A stretch of 49,966 bases of DNA from Nitrosomonas sp. (GCF_019752095.1 NZ_JAIEMO010000007.1:1-49966), one strand, 5' to 3'. Positions 26,686 to 38,186 are shown, counted from the first letter of the stretch. Notes: generated from the sequence alone by a model not told the origin. Translations and numbers: made by a program.

Positions 26686-27111
26686 CTAGCAATACCCAAC
26701 AGTAGTACAGGTACCAGTTTTTACCCATTGTATAGGAATTCCTACGCCCGTGGAGGTACCAGTGAGGATATAAGTTTCGCCGGCCAGACCATTTGCATTC
26801 GCTGCAGTCATGGTAATTGCAGCTGTAAGTGGGCCATTTCCACCAACAGTTCCGGAAGCTACATTGCCGCTAGCGGCAATAGGTCCAGGTACACCATTTG
26901 TAGAGTTTGTACAGTTTTGTAAAGAGCCTAGCTCCTGAAAACAGAGTTCTATGCCGAGTTTGAGAGGTGCGGCTGCTGATACTACTTCGCTAAATCTAGC
27001 CTTGTTGGTGTAGGTTTGATAAGCAGGAACAGCGATTGCAGCCAAAATGCCGATAATAGCGACAACGATCATTAACTCAATCAATGTGAAACCTTTTTGT
27101 GTGTGTTGCAT
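26686..27111 (-). CDS. pilA: Type IV major pilin PilA-like protein
   Basis: A 141-residue class IVa pilin. The short leader MQHTQKG is cut after Gly by PilD, and the mature chain starts [20 protein letters not shown] with Glu at position 5. Together these are the hallmark of type IV pilins. The C-terminal half has two Cys near the end (GTCTTVGYC), a short disulphide loop, and another pair ([13 protein letters not shown]). AAGGAG lies 9 nt before the ATG. It has a sigma-54-type promoter and a strong terminator, so it is a single-gene unit. A pilus-type ATPase gene lies convergently beside it. Confidence 0.93.
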   Translation of the reverse strand: MQHTQKGFTLIELMIVVAIIGILAAIAVPAYQTYTNKARFSEVVSAAAPLKLGIELCFQELGSLQNCTNSTNGVPGPIAASGNVASGTVGGNGPLTAAITMTAANANGLAGETYILTGTSTGVGIPIQWVKTGTCTTVGYC

Positions 27112-27167
27112 TTGTTGTTCTCCTTTAGATTAATTGGGGCACACTGTGAGTGTGTGAAGCTTCATAA

Positions 27168-27183
27168 GCATAAATTGTGCCAA
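27168..27183 (-). promoter_or_regulatory. Sigma-54 promoter of pilA
   Basis: The minus strand reads TTGGCACAATTTATGC. The invariant GG (-24) and GC (-12) are separated by exactly 10 nt, and TGGCAC is a perfect -24 box. Transcription would start about 45 nt before the pilA ATG. pilA is sigma-54-dependent (PilR-controlled) in Pseudomonas and relatives; no pilR is in the window. Confidence 0.8.
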
Positions 27184-27318
27184 AAACTATTTTGTACGAT
27201 AATTACTATTAAATAAATAGTAATTTATCGATCTGCTATTGCTGTCTTATTCGCGTTGTCAGCTAACAGCAGTGCATGATTTGGGTTGGATTGCACTATT
27301 TTTTTGCAGTGTGGTGTA

Positions 27319-30108
27319 TCAATCGCCAAAAACTTCTTCCCACAGGATTAATACGGCATTACGATCATCTTTTAAATGATTGTCGTCGATCCGGGTAAAT
27401 TTTTGCGTTTTTCCATCGCCAGGCGTACGCGCTGTTATGTCCGTATCGCCATTTAATCGCTGGCGATGCTGGATGCGGCGAAACTCGCGGTACGCTGAGC
27501 GTACTTTCTCAGCAGTATTGACAGAAATCAGTCCAAGTTCCCCCGCTAGTTTTAATAACGCGATGTTGCCGATATTGCCAGTGAGTTGCGGATATTGGCA
27601 AGCATAGCCTAAGACCAAATATTGCACCATGAATTCAACGTCAATGATGCCGCCACGGTCATGCTTGATGTCAAACAAGGCGGTTGGATTGGGATGAACA
27701 TCCAGCATTTTTTCGCGCATTTTCAGAATCTCTTGCTTCAGTTTGACCACATCGCGTGGTTTGCACAAAATCTCCTTGCGGGTATTTTCAAAAACTTCCC
27801 CAGCGCGCGGGTCGCCCATCACGAAACGCGCCCGGGTCAGTGCCTGATGTTCCCATACCCAAGCTTGTTCATGCTGATATTGCGCGAAAGCTTCCATCGA
27901 GCTGACCAGCAAACTGGTTTCGCCATTCGGACGTAGCCTCAAGTCAGTTTCGTACAGTAATCCGGCCGATGTGTGGCGCGTGAGCCAGGTGTTGATGCCT
28001 TGTCCCAGCTTGGTGTAGATCTCTGCAGCATCGGGATGGTCGTCTTGGTACAGAAAGACCAAGTCGAGGTCCGAGACATAGCCGAGTTCTTTTCCGCCCA
28101 GTTTGCCATAGCCGATAATGGCAAAGGCCGGTTGTTCCCGATGGCGTTTCTTTAAGCCCGCCCAGGCGAGATTCAGTACACTTTTCAAGATCAAATCAGC
28201 TAGCGCAGTCAGGTGGTCGCTGAGCGTTTCAAGCAGCAGAGAACCTTCCAGGTCGGTGACTAATAACCGAAATACCTGTGCATGCTGAAAATGTCGTAAT
28301 ACATCCATTTTCCATTCGATCACGTCATTTTTGGGATTGTTGGCGTGGTTCAATTGGTAATTGAGCTCGTGGTTGAGGGCTGTCCAATCGGGAGTCGGGT
28401 GCGGCGCATCGTGACGCAATATTTCATCCAATAATATGGGGTGCCGCCCCAGATAGTCGCTGGCCCACTGGCTGATGCTAACCAGTTTCGCGACCCGTTG
28501 CAGGGTGTGGGGATGTTCCAATAACAGCGCCAAATAAGATGTTTGCTCGCTGATCTTCTCAAGTAGCTGCAACATGCGCTCCAGTGTGGTTTCAACCGGC
28601 GGGCGTTTGACCACCGCTTCAATTAGCAGAGGAACTAGGGTATTAATTTGCTGTTGGCTGGATTCAGGCAATCGCTGATAGAAAGTGCTTTGATAAAACA
28701 GCCGGAGCCGTTCGGATATTTTTTCCGGCTCGGTGAATCCCATTGTGCTCAATTGTGATGCGGCAGCTTCGGTTTGTGAAACATTCTGTGTTTTAGTCTG
28801 CCACAGATAAGCCAGCGTGTCGTGCGTGCGTGATTTCTTGGGGGCGGCAAAAATGAGCTCAAAGTGACGCGTTACGTCTCTACGATGAATATCCAATTGA
28901 CGCATAAAGTCGGCATAGCACTCGAACCCCATGGCGCTTGCAATCAACTGCTGGTCGTCCGGATTCAAGGGCAATGTTTGCGTTTGCTGATCGTCTAGAT
29001 ATTGCAGGCGATGTTCCAGTTTGCGCAGGAAGTGATAGGCATCGATGAGTTCTGTGATAGCTTGTTCCGGCAATTGTTGCTTGTTTTTCAGGCGTTGCAG
29101 AGCGCCGAGTGTCGGACGAATACACAGATCGACATCGCGACCGCCGCGAATTAGTTGAAAAACCTGTGTGATAAATTCTATTTCACGAATGCCGCCAGGA
29201 CCTAGTTTGATATTGTCGTGCATTTCACGGCGCTCGACTTCCTTGCGTAATTGCGCATGTAGATTGCGCATTGATTGATACGCATTAAAATCCAGATATT
29301 TCCGGAACACAAAAGGCCTGACTATTTTTTCCATGAGCGCCGATCTGGCTTCTGTGCCAGATCGATCTGCGATTACCCGGCTTTTGATCCAGGCGTGACG
29401 TTCCCACTCTCTTCCCTGCTTGATGAAATATTCCTCCAGCATTGGGAAACTGATGGCTAACGGACTGTTCTCACCATGTGGGCGCAAGCGCATGTCGACC
29501 CGGAATACATAACCGTCTACAGTAAAATCATTAAGACTAGCAATTAATTTACGTCCAAGACGAGCGAAGAATTCATAGTTTGAAATTGATTTGGCGCCAT
29601 CGGTTTCACCCTCTTCCGGATAGACGAAGATTAGATCAACATCGGATGATACGTTGAGCTCGCCACCACCCAGCTTGCCCATGGCGACGACCAACAGATG
29701 CTGAATGTTATGGCTATGCTCACCTCGCGGTAAGCCAAAGCGATTAGGTTGTGCCAGCCAGCTTTCATGGTGTTGAAGCGCGAAATTGATCGTGACTTCG
29801 GCAAGTTCTGTCATGCATGACATGACTTCGTATAAATCTGCTTGGCCATTGATGTCACGAACAAATAGATGAAGCATGACTTGTTTGCGTAAATTGCGCA
29901 GTACCCCGTGTAAAGTTTCTTCATCCGTGATATGTTTGGCGTGAGAGACGAGGAATGTCTGCATTTCGACTTTTCGGAGAGGAAGTTGAAGAGCTTTCAG
30001 CAGCACATACTTGCGTGCGGGTTCGCTTTCTAACAGACGTTGTGCATAGCGGCTGAATGGTAATGCCGTTATCAGTGCTGCATCTGGAGAGTGATCGGGA
30101 GTGTCCAT
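27319..30108 (-). CDS. glnE: Glutamine synthetase adenylyltransferase/adenylyl-removing enzyme
   Basis: About 929 residues, a bifunctional enzyme that adds AMP to, and removes it from, glutamine synthetase according to nitrogen state, with PII as effector. Two nucleotidyltransferase domains are visible. The N-terminal (adenylyl-removing) domain has MGKLGGGELNVSSDVDLIFV. The C-terminal (adenylyltransferase) domain has GYGKLGGKELGYVSDLDLVF. Each carries the G-x11-D-x-D active-site pattern and is followed by a helical GlnE/PII-uridylyltransferase-type domain. Both activities look intact. I chose the ATG at 30108 over a TTG two codons earlier. The length is normal. No glnA or glnD is adjacent. 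Confidence 0.93.
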   Translation of the reverse strand: MDTPDHSPDAALITALPFSRYAQRLLESEPARKYVLLKALQLPLRKVEMQTFLVSHAKHITDEETLHGVLRNLRKQVMLHLFVRDINGQADLYEVMSCMTELAEVTINFALQHHESWLAQPNRFGLPRGEHSHNIQHLLVVAMGKLGGGELNVSSDVDLIFVYPEEGETDGAKSISNYEFFARLGRKLIASLNDFTVDGYVFRVDMRLRPHGENSPLAISFPMLEEYFIKQGREWERHAWIKSRVIADRSGTEARSALMEKIVRPFVFRKYLDFNAYQSMRNLHAQLRKEVERREMHDNIKLGPGGIREIEFITQVFQLIRGGRDVDLCIRPTLGALQRLKNKQQLPEQAITELIDAYHFLRKLEHRLQYLDDQQTQTLPLNPDDQQLIASAMGFECYADFMRQLDIHRRDVTRHFELIFAAPKKSRTHDTLAYLWQTKTQNVSQTEAAASQLSTMGFTEPEKISERLRLFYQSTFYQRLPESSQQQINTLVPLLIEAVVKRPPVETTLERMLQLLEKISEQTSYLALLLEHPHTLQRVAKLVSISQWASDYLGRHPILLDEILRHDAPHPTPDWTALNHELNYQLNHANNPKNDVIEWKMDVLRHFQHAQVFRLLVTDLEGSLLLETLSDHLTALADLILKSVLNLAWAGLKKRHREQPAFAIIGYGKLGGKELGYVSDLDLVFLYQDDHPDAAEIYTKLGQGINTWLTRHTSAGLLYETDLRLRPNGETSLLVSSMEAFAQYQHEQAWVWEHQALTRARFVMGDPRAGEVFENTRKEILCKPRDVVKLKQEILKMREKMLDVHPNPTALFDIKHDRGGIIDVEFMVQYLVLGYACQYPQLTGNIGNIALLKLAGELGLISVNTAEKVRSAYREFRRIQHRQRLNGDTDITARTPGDGKTQKFTRIDDNHLKDDRNAVLILWEEVFGD

Positions 30109-30380
30109 TATCAAGCGATTAATTCTTTGCTATAAGCCAGTTGAGGATCTGCTGATACCAGGTTAAACAAAATCAAAATAGAACGTTATTATTAGAGTAA
30201 ATGTTAGAATTTTGCATAATAATATGAATCCATGATTTTATATGGAATAATTAACAAAAAAGAAAAGGTGCTTGATAAAAACGAGAGCCCAATAGCAATT
30301 TGCCGATACTTCGTTGATTGCTACGGATTTAAATAATCAAAGCGATTTACCACACAAGAGAGCATGACTGATAACGATCT

Positions 30381-31211
30381 ATGAAGGAAAATGGGAAGCA
30401 CAAGGGATTTCGTGTGGCTGCAATTCAAATGGCTTCGGGTCCAAGCGTAACCGCAAATCTGGAGGAGGCGGCGCGTCTGATAGAGGATGCAGTTTCACAG
30501 CAGGCTAAACTGATTGTGTTGCCTGAGTATTTTTGTATCATGGGGATGAAGGATACGGATAAGTTGGCAGCGCGGGAGCAACCCGGCGATGGGCAAATCC
30601 AGAAATTTCTGAGTGATACGGCAAAACGTTTAGGGATATGGCTGGTGGGGGGATCGGTGCCATTGGCATCGCCAGATCCGGATAAAATTTATAATAGTTG
30701 CTTGGTCTATGCGGATAATGGGGAGCAGGTTGCGCGTTACGACAAAATTCACTTGTTCGGGTTGCGATTGGGACATGAACATTATGCCGAGGAAAAGACC
30801 ATTAAAGCCGGGGATAAAGTAGTGACTGTGGATTCACCGTTTGGCCGTATTGGTTTATCGATATGTTACGATTTGCGGTTTCCGGAACTGTTTCGCCTCA
30901 TGAAGAATGTTGATATTATCCTTGCGCCTGCGGCATTTACCGCAATTACCGGGAAAGCGCATTGGGAAGTATTGGTGCGTGCACGTGCGGTCGAAAATAT
31001 GGCCTATGTGATTGCACCTGGACAGGGCGGATATCATGTGAACGGGCGTGAAACAAACGGGGATAGCATGATTGTTGATCCCTGGGGGGTGGTAATGGAA
31101 CGTCTGCCACGTGGTTCCGGAGCCGTGGTGGCGACCATTGATCCGGATTACCAGACTAGTTTGCGGGCAAATTTGCCTGCGTTGAATCATCGAACTTTAC
31201 AATCTTGTTAA
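30381..31211 (+). CDS. Carbon-nitrogen hydrolase, Nit1/deaminated glutathione amidase type
   Basis: A 276-residue nitrilase-superfamily amidase. The catalytic triad is visible: Glu in LIVLPEYFCIMG, Lys in RYDKIHLFGLRL, and Cys in GLSICYDLRFPEL. The sequence around these residues and the FDVxxxxG-like context match the Nit1/YafV group that hydrolyses deaminated glutathione. It is divergent from glnE across a 272-nt gap and is followed by tldD on the same strand. In beta- and gammaproteobacteria nit1-like genes are often next to tldD. Start ATG at 30381; its ribosome-binding site is weak. Confidence 0.88.
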   Translation: MKENGKHKGFRVAAIQMASGPSVTANLEEAARLIEDAVSQQAKLIVLPEYFCIMGMKDTDKLAAREQPGDGQIQKFLSDTAKRLGIWLVGGSVPLASPDPDKIYNSCLVYADNGEQVARYDKIHLFGLRLGHEHYAEEKTIKAGDKVVTVDSPFGRIGLSICYDLRFPELFRLMKNVDIILAPAAFTAITGKAHWEVLVRARAVENMAYVIAPGQGGYHVNGRETNGDSMIVDPWGVVMERLPRGSGAVVATIDPDYQTSLRANLPALNHRTLQSC

Positions 31212-31282
31212 ATCAAAGTGTTTCGTGCACTGAATCAGCGCTATTCGGCTGGTGCGCGATCTATTGAACAGTGACAGCATAT

Positions 31283-32755
31283 ATGACCATAGAGTGTATG
31301 ACAGAACCCAGAGATTTTATTGCAATTGCAGACCGTTGCTTGTTGACGCCATACGATATTGATGCTGCCGAATTGCAGCGAGTGATGGGTCAAATACTCA
31401 CGCATAAAATCGATTATGCGGATCTATACTTTCAATATAGTCGTTCGGAAGGTTGGATGCTGGAAGAAGGTATTGTCAAGTCAGGTAGTTTCAACATTGA
31501 ACAGGGTGTTGGAGTTCGCGCTATCAGCGGAGAAAAAACCGGATTTGCTTATTCCGATGATATCAGTATGCCTGCACTGGTATCGGCGGCTCAGGCAACA
31601 CGGGCCATTGCCAATCAAGGTGCCATGCATTCAGTACAGGTGGCGAAGCGCAACGATGTAGATCAGAGAACTCAACTGTATTTGCCTGAGGATCCGATAG
31701 CGAGCCTTAAAGATGCTGACAAAGTAGCATTGTTGGAGAAAGTTGAGCGGTATACCCGGCAACTTGATCGCAGGGTTACTCAGGTCGTGGCATCACTCGC
31801 AGGTGAATATGAGGTTATATTGGTTACCCGAAGTGACGGATTGCTTGCCGCTGATGTGAGGCCATTGGTCAGATTGTCGTTGCAGGTGATTGCCGAAGAA
31901 AACGGTCGTCGTGAGCAAGGTGTCGCTGGCGGTGGTGGGCGTTTCAGTTATGCTTATTTTACCGATGAGATTTTGCAGGACTATGCACAAAAAGCTGTGC
32001 ATCAGGCAATTGTGAATCTGGATGCTCGTCCGGCGCCTGCGGGGACTATGACGGTTGTTTTGGGCAGTGGTTGGCCTGGGATATTGCTGCATGAGGCGAT
32101 TGGTCATGGTTTGGAAGGGGACTTTAACCGCAAAGGCAGCTCCGCTTTCTCAGGGCGCATTGGTGAGCGCGTCGCAGCTCCTGGTGTCACAGTAGTCGAT
32201 GATGGAACAATTCCACGCAGGCGAGGATCGTTAAATATTGATGATGAGGGCAACCCAACCCAATGTACTGTATTGATAGAAGATGGCATACTGAAAGGCT
32301 ATTTGCAGGATAGTTTGAATGCTCGATTGATGGATTCTTCAGTGACAGGCAATGGCCGGCGTGAGTCTTTCGCACATATCCCTATGCCACGTATGACCAA
32401 CACATATATGCTGAATGGTGACAAAGATCCGGCGGAAATTATTGCTTCAGTGAAACGTGGTCTATATGCTGCGAATTTTGGTGGAGGGCAGGTTGATATC
32501 ACCAGCGGAAAATTTGTTTTTTCTGCTGCGGAAGCTTATATGATTGAAGACGGAAAAATCACCTACCCGGTTAAAGGGGCCACCTTGATCGGTAACGGGC
32601 CTGATGTGTTGACCAGAGTTTCGATGATTGGTAACGATATGTTGTTGGATCCAGGGGTGGGAACCTGTGGTAAAGAAGGCCAAAGCGTACCGGTGGGTGT
32701 TGGGCAACCAACATTGCGGATTGATGGGCTGACTGTGGGTGGTACAGGTGTTTGA
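31283..32755 (+). CDS. tldD: Metalloprotease subunit TldD
   Basis: About 490 residues, the catalytic subunit of the TldD/TldE (PmbA) protease that degrades unfolded peptides and matures some peptide antibiotics. The zinc motif [13 protein letters not shown] (HExxxH, His270) is intact, with the third ligand region [20 protein letters not shown] near the C-terminus. Possible starts are ATG at 31283 or 31298; neither has a strong Shine-Dalgarno sequence. The partner tldE is not in the window. Confidence 0.92.
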   Translation: MTIECMTEPRDFIAIADRCLLTPYDIDAAELQRVMGQILTHKIDYADLYFQYSRSEGWMLEEGIVKSGSFNIEQGVGVRAISGEKTGFAYSDDISMPALVSAAQATRAIANQGAMHSVQVAKRNDVDQRTQLYLPEDPIASLKDADKVALLEKVERYTRQLDRRVTQVVASLAGEYEVILVTRSDGLLAADVRPLVRLSLQVIAEENGRREQGVAGGGGRFSYAYFTDEILQDYAQKAVHQAIVNLDARPAPAGTMTVVLGSGWPGILLHEAIGHGLEGDFNRKGSSAFSGRIGERVAAPGVTVVDDGTIPRRRGSLNIDDEGNPTQCTVLIEDGILKGYLQDSLNARLMDSSVTGNGRRESFAHIPMPRMTNTYMLNGDKDPAEIIASVKRGLYAANFGGGQVDITSGKFVFSAAEAYMIEDGKITYPVKGATLIGNGPDVLTRVSMIGNDMLLDPGVGTCGKEGQSVPVGVGQPTLRIDGLTVGGTGV

Positions 32756-32823
32756 CGGCAGGATAGAGAACCTTGTTGTTGAAAATTTTTAACTTATTGA
32801 ATTGACATTGGGATGTGAAAAGC

Positions 32824-34527
32824 ATGAGTGCGGAATTAACCGGTGCTGAAATTACCATACGGTGTTTGCAGGAAGAAGGTGTGAATTGCATTTTCGGCTA
32901 TCCTGGCGGGGCTGTGTTATTTATTTATGATGAATTGTTTAAACAGGATAAGGTGCGGCATATTCTGGTGCGCCACGAACAGGCGGCAGTACATGCGGCG
33001 GATGGCTATGCACGTTCCAGCAATAAAGTGGGGGTAGCGCTGGTGACTTCTGGTCCCGGTGTAACCAATGCTGTGACAGGTATTGCCACGGCTTATATGG
33101 ATTCCATCCCGATGGTAGTGATTAGCGGTCAGGTGCCGACTAATGCTATTGGTTTGGACGCATTCCAGGAAGTTGATACCGTGGGGATAACACGTCCTTG
33201 TGTCAAACATAATTTTCTGGTGAAGGATATTACAGAGCTGGCGCATACGATTAAAAAGGCTTTTTACATCGCGTCTACTGGTCGTCCAGGCCCTGTGCTG
33301 GTGGATATCCCGAAGGATGTTTCGCAGCAGAAGACCAAATTTGTTTATCCCGATAAGGTAACGATGCGTTCCTATAATCCCGTGACCAAAGGACACGCCA
33401 AGCAGATTAAAAAAGCGCTCGAACTGATTCTCAGCGCTAAGCGTCCAGTGGTTTATGCGGGCGGCGGGGTAATACTGAGTGATGCTGCACCGCAATTGAC
33501 TGAATTGGTGCAAACGCTGAATTTTCCTTGTACCAATACGCTAATGGGATTGGGGGGATATCCAGCAACCGATAAGCAGTCACTGGGTATGTTAGGGATG
33601 CATGGTACTTATGAAGCGAACATGGCAATGCAATATTGTGATGTTTTGATTGCTGTCGGTGCTCGATTTGATGATCGTGTAATTGGTAATCCCAAGCATT
33701 TTTCTAATGAGAATAGAAAAATTATTCATATTGATATTGATCCATCATCCATTTCAAAGCGCGTAAGGGTAGACATACCTATCGTGGGTGATGTTTTGGA
33801 GGTGCTCAAGGAATTAATCAAGTTACTTAAAACTGAAAAAGATAAACCGGATCATGTTGTGTTGAAGGAATGGTGGAAACAGATTGATTTGTGGCGAGAA
33901 CGGGATTGTCTTAAATTTGATCGTAAGAGCAAAATTATCAAGCCGCAGATGGTGATCGAGAAACTGTTCGAGATTACTAAAGGTGATGCATTTATTACTT
34001 CCGATGTGGGCCAGCATCAAATGTGGGCGGCGCAGTTTTATAAGTTTGATAAGCCTCGGCGCTGGATCAATTCCGGTGGGCTCGGCACGATGGGATTTGG
34101 CATGCCTGCCGCAATGGGAGTGCAATTGGCAAACCCGAATGGGAAAGTGGCTTGTGTTACTGGTGAAGCAAGTATCCAAATGTGCATTCAGGAATTATCA
34201 ACCTGTAAGCAGTATAAATTACCGTTGAAAATTATTAACCTGAATAATCGCTACATGGGAATGGTCAGGCAATGGCAAGAGTTTTTTCACGGAAATCGTT
34301 ATGCAGAGTCGTATATGAATGCGCTGCCTGATTTTGTGAAACTGGCCGAAAGTTACGGGCATATCGGAATCAAAATTGAAAAACCGGAAGATGTTGGAGA
34401 TGCCTTAAAAGAGGCATTTAAGCTTAAAGATCAACTGGTATTTATGGATTTTATTACGGATCAGTCCGAAAATGTTTTTCCCATGGTGCCGGGTGGTAAG
34501 GGACTCTCTGAAATGATTCTGGTATAG
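32824..34527 (+). CDS. ilvB: Acetolactate synthase large subunit
   Basis: About 567 residues, a thiamine-diphosphate enzyme that makes acetolactate or acetohydroxybutyrate in branched-chain amino acid synthesis. The N-terminal Pyr domain has the catalytic Glu in ILVRHEQAAVHAADGYAR, followed by a central FAD-binding domain and the C-terminal PP domain. The ThDP-Mg motif reads GEASIQMCIQELST, where the textbook form is GDGSIQM; Asp to Glu is common in relatives, but the final Gly to Ala is unusual. I chose the ATG at 32824, with GGGA 10 nt upstream; a GTG at 32815 sits too close to it. ilvH follows after 8 nt. Confidence 0.94.
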   Translation: MSAELTGAEITIRCLQEEGVNCIFGYPGGAVLFIYDELFKQDKVRHILVRHEQAAVHAADGYARSSNKVGVALVTSGPGVTNAVTGIATAYMDSIPMVVISGQVPTNAIGLDAFQEVDTVGITRPCVKHNFLVKDITELAHTIKKAFYIASTGRPGPVLVDIPKDVSQQKTKFVYPDKVTMRSYNPVTKGHAKQIKKALELILSAKRPVVYAGGGVILSDAAPQLTELVQTLNFPCTNTLMGLGGYPATDKQSLGMLGMHGTYEANMAMQYCDVLIAVGARFDDRVIGNPKHFSNENRKIIHIDIDPSSISKRVRVDIPIVGDVLEVLKELIKLLKTEKDKPDHVVLKEWWKQIDLWRERDCLKFDRKSKIIKPQMVIEKLFEITKGDAFITSDVGQHQMWAAQFYKFDKPRRWINSGGLGTMGFGMPAAMGVQLANPNGKVACVTGEASIQMCIQELSTCKQYKLPLKIINLNNRYMGMVRQWQEFFHGNRYAESYMNALPDFVKLAESYGHIGIKIEKPEDVGDALKEAFKLKDQLVFMDFITDQSENVFPMVPGGKGLSEMILV

Positions 34528-34535
34528 AAAAATAA

Positions 34536-36162
<1,627 letters not shown>

Positions 36163-36226
36163 TTCCTTATTTTTATCATCATAATTTTGATTTCTCCATT
36201 TATGGAGCTATTGTAGTAATTTATTT

Positions 36227-36877
36227 ATGGCTTATTATCCTCATCCTATTATCGCTCGCGAAGGTTGGCTACATATTGCGATAGCGTTTTCAGCTGCATT
36301 GGGTGCAGTATTTTTAGTTGGTTGGCTTTGGTCAATACCATTTTGGGTAATTGCATTTTTCGTTTTACAGTTTTTCCGCGATCCCCCTAGGGAGGTGCCA
36401 TCTAATCGCAATGCCATATTGGCACCGGCAGATGGCAGGATCGTTGCAGTTGAGAAAACTCAGGATCCTTATTTGGAGCGGGAAGCTGTCAAAATCAGCG
36501 TGTTCATGAATGTGTTTAATGTGCATTCCAATCGCAGCCCTATCGACGGTGAGATACGCGATAAATGGTATTTTCCAGGTAAATTCGTAAATGCGGATTT
36601 ACCCAAGGCATCCCTGGAAAATGAGCGAAATGCGTTATGGATTAAAGCTGATAATGGTGCTGATGTAACTTGCGTTCAAGTGGCAGGGCTTATTGCGAAG
36701 CGGATTCTTTGTCAAGTATCGCCAGGAGACCATCTGGCACGTGGGCAACGTTTCGGGTTTATACGCTTTGGTTCGCGAGTGGATGTATATTTACCACTTA
36801 ACACTAAAATTAATGTCAATATAGGCGATAAAGTGTCAGCAACATTGACAGTTCTGGCAGAGTTTCGTGAAGAATAA
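36227..36877 (+). CDS. psd: Phosphatidylserine decarboxylase proenzyme
   Basis: A 216-residue short-form Psd that makes phosphatidylethanolamine. There is one N-terminal membrane segment pair ([30 protein letters not shown]). The self-cleavage site is the Gly-Ser in [11 protein letters not shown], which yields the pyruvoyl group on the alpha chain. Motifs [17 protein letters not shown] and [10 protein letters not shown] are typical. It follows ilvC by 64 nt and precedes pssA, a common betaproteobacterial order that joins the two steps of phosphatidylethanolamine synthesis. Confidence 0.94.
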   Translation: MAYYPHPIIAREGWLHIAIAFSAALGAVFLVGWLWSIPFWVIAFFVLQFFRDPPREVPSNRNAILAPADGRIVAVEKTQDPYLEREAVKISVFMNVFNVHSNRSPIDGEIRDKWYFPGKFVNADLPKASLENERNALWIKADNGADVTCVQVAGLIAKRILCQVSPGDHLARGQRFGFIRFGSRVDVYLPLNTKINVNIGDKVSATLTVLAEFREE

Positions 36878-36994
36878 GTCGGAAATGTAAGCTAATAAGT
36901 GGATTCTTTCTACTTTTTAGTAGGATTTTCTTATCAAAAGTCGGTGTTTATACTGTTTTTATATTGCACTTTTGGGTTACTGATCTATTAATTA

Positions 36995-37137
36995 GGCTAT
37001 GTAACAATTAACTGTTGATTGTACAGTACTCTGATGACAAATGATTTTTTGATTGCCATAAAACGACATAACTAATTGTTTATTAATAAATCATGTGATT
37101 CTGTAAGTCATTTTCAATAATCAGTTGTGACATAGCC
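36995..37137. mobile_element. 143-bp MITE-like element between psd and pssA
   Basis: The left end GGCTATGTAACAATT (36995-37009) and right end, read on the other strand as GGCTATGTCACAACT (37123-37137), match at 13 of 15 positions. The element is flanked by a perfect direct repeat ATTAATTA (36987-36994 and 37138-37145), an apparent 8-bp target-site duplication. It has no open frame. The GG start and 8-bp A+T-rich duplication are as in ISL3-family elements, but the family is a guess. It fills most of the 308-nt psd-pssA gap, ends 48 nt before pssA, and may carry or disrupt a promoter. Confidence 0.7.
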
Positions 37138-37185
37138 ATTAATTATATTCTTGCCATGATCAGCATTTTATTTTATTAACTAATA

Positions 37186-37959
37186 ATGCCAGATTCCATA
37201 CCAGAACGCACTTTACCCAAGTCTCGATTACGCAGGCGCGGCATCTATTTATTACCGAATTTATTCACAACGGCTGCATTGTTCGCTGGATTCTATGCCA
37301 TTGTTCAAGCAATGAATGGAAATTTTGAATATTCGGCTATTGCTGTTTTCATTGCAATGGTTCTTGACGGGCTGGATGGTCGAGTGGCACGTCTTACTGG
37401 AACTCAAAGTGAGTTCGGTGCCGAATACGATAGTATGTCGGATATGGTTTCATTTGGCGTTGCACCTGCATTGATAGTATACGAATGGGCCTTGAAAGAA
37501 ATGGATCAGTGGGGCTGGATTGTCGCATTTATATACTGTGCATGTGCAGCTTTACGGCTCGCGCGATTCAATACTAATATAGAAGTGGTTGATAAGCGTT
37601 TTTTTCAAGGCCTTCCCAGTCCTGCGGCTGCTGCGTTGATAGCGGGGCTTGTTTGGGTGACGCTTAATTTTCAGATACAAGGCAGTGATGTTAAATGGCT
37701 GGCAAGTATCGTTACACTGTTTGCCGCATTAACCATGGTGAGTAATATTCCGTATTATAGCGGGAAAGAGATAAATCTACGTCGACGGGTACCCTTCTTC
37801 ACGGTGCTGTTATTAGTTTTGTTCTTCTTTGTATTGATACCTAGTCATCCGCCTCTGGTTTTGTTTTTTTTGTTTGCGGCGTATGCGTTCTCGGGATATT
37901 TTATTAAATTATGGCGATTTGGTAAAAGCAAAAGAAGTAGTGAAACAATTAATTCCTGA
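37186..37959 (+). CDS. pssA: CDP-diacylglycerol-serine O-phosphatidyltransferase
   Basis: A 257-residue membrane enzyme that makes phosphatidylserine. The CDP-alcohol phosphotransferase motif is intact as LDGLDGRVARLTGTQSEFGAEYDSMSD (D-G-x2-A-R pattern with downstream G and D-x3-D), at about residues 62-90. Six to eight hydrophobic helices are seen. There is no obvious ribosome-binding site before the ATG at 37186. It belongs to the psd pathway but is separated from psd by the MITE-like element. Confidence 0.93.
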   Translation: MPDSIPERTLPKSRLRRRGIYLLPNLFTTAALFAGFYAIVQAMNGNFEYSAIAVFIAMVLDGLDGRVARLTGTQSEFGAEYDSMSDMVSFGVAPALIVYEWALKEMDQWGWIVAFIYCACAALRLARFNTNIEVVDKRFFQGLPSPAAAALIAGLVWVTLNFQIQGSDVKWLASIVTLFAALTMVSNIPYYSGKEINLRRRVPFFTVLLLVLFFFVLIPSHPPLVLFFLFAAYAFSGYFIKLWRFGKSKRSSETINS

Positions 37960-38007
37960 AATTTGCCTCTTGCATCAAAAAGGAAAACTAATTATATTTC
38001 TGACATA

Positions 38008-38094
38008 ATGCTTGAAAAAAAATATAATCATATATTGTCTCTACTGGTAATCTTGATGATACTATCGGATGTATTACTGCGCCCTGCGCGCTAA
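38008..38094 (+). CDS. Candidate Leu/Ile/Val-rich leader peptide of leuA
   Basis: An open frame of 28 codons ending just upstream of leuA. Eight of 28 residues are Leu, three Ile and two Val, with runs such as ILSLLVILMILSDVLLRP. That is far above normal for such a short frame and resembles attenuator leaders of branched-chain biosynthesis genes. An A+T-rich hairpin (38126-38150) follows. No good Shine-Dalgarno sequence precedes the ATG at 38008, so the exact start is uncertain; an internal ATG gives a 12-residue version ending in the same LLRPAR. Confidence 0.5.
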   Translation: MLEKKYNHILSLLVILMILSDVLLRPAR

Positions 38095-38125
38095 AATTTT
38101 CTATCCCTACTTTCCTTTCTTCCCT

Positions 38126-38150
38126 ATAAAATTCGAAAAACGAATTTTAT
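38126..38150 (+). promoter_or_regulatory. Hairpin of a candidate leuA attenuator
   Basis: ATAAAATTCG, loop AAAAA, CGAATTTTAT form a perfect 10-bp stem between the Leu-rich leader frame and leuA. An AAAATTTT stretch (38093-38100), overlapping the leader stop codon, could pair with its left arm as an alternative fold. The stem is A+T-rich and the following CTTACTTT is a poor U-run, so termination strength is doubtful. Confidence 0.45.
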
Positions 38151-38186
38151 CTTACTTTAAGATTTCTTCTTCATGTGGAGAGCATA

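Noticed and set aside
32756..32823. Leu-codon run (TTGTTGTTG) upstream of ilvB as an attenuator leader
   Set aside because: No start codon or ribosome-binding site for that frame and no terminator hairpin before ilvB.
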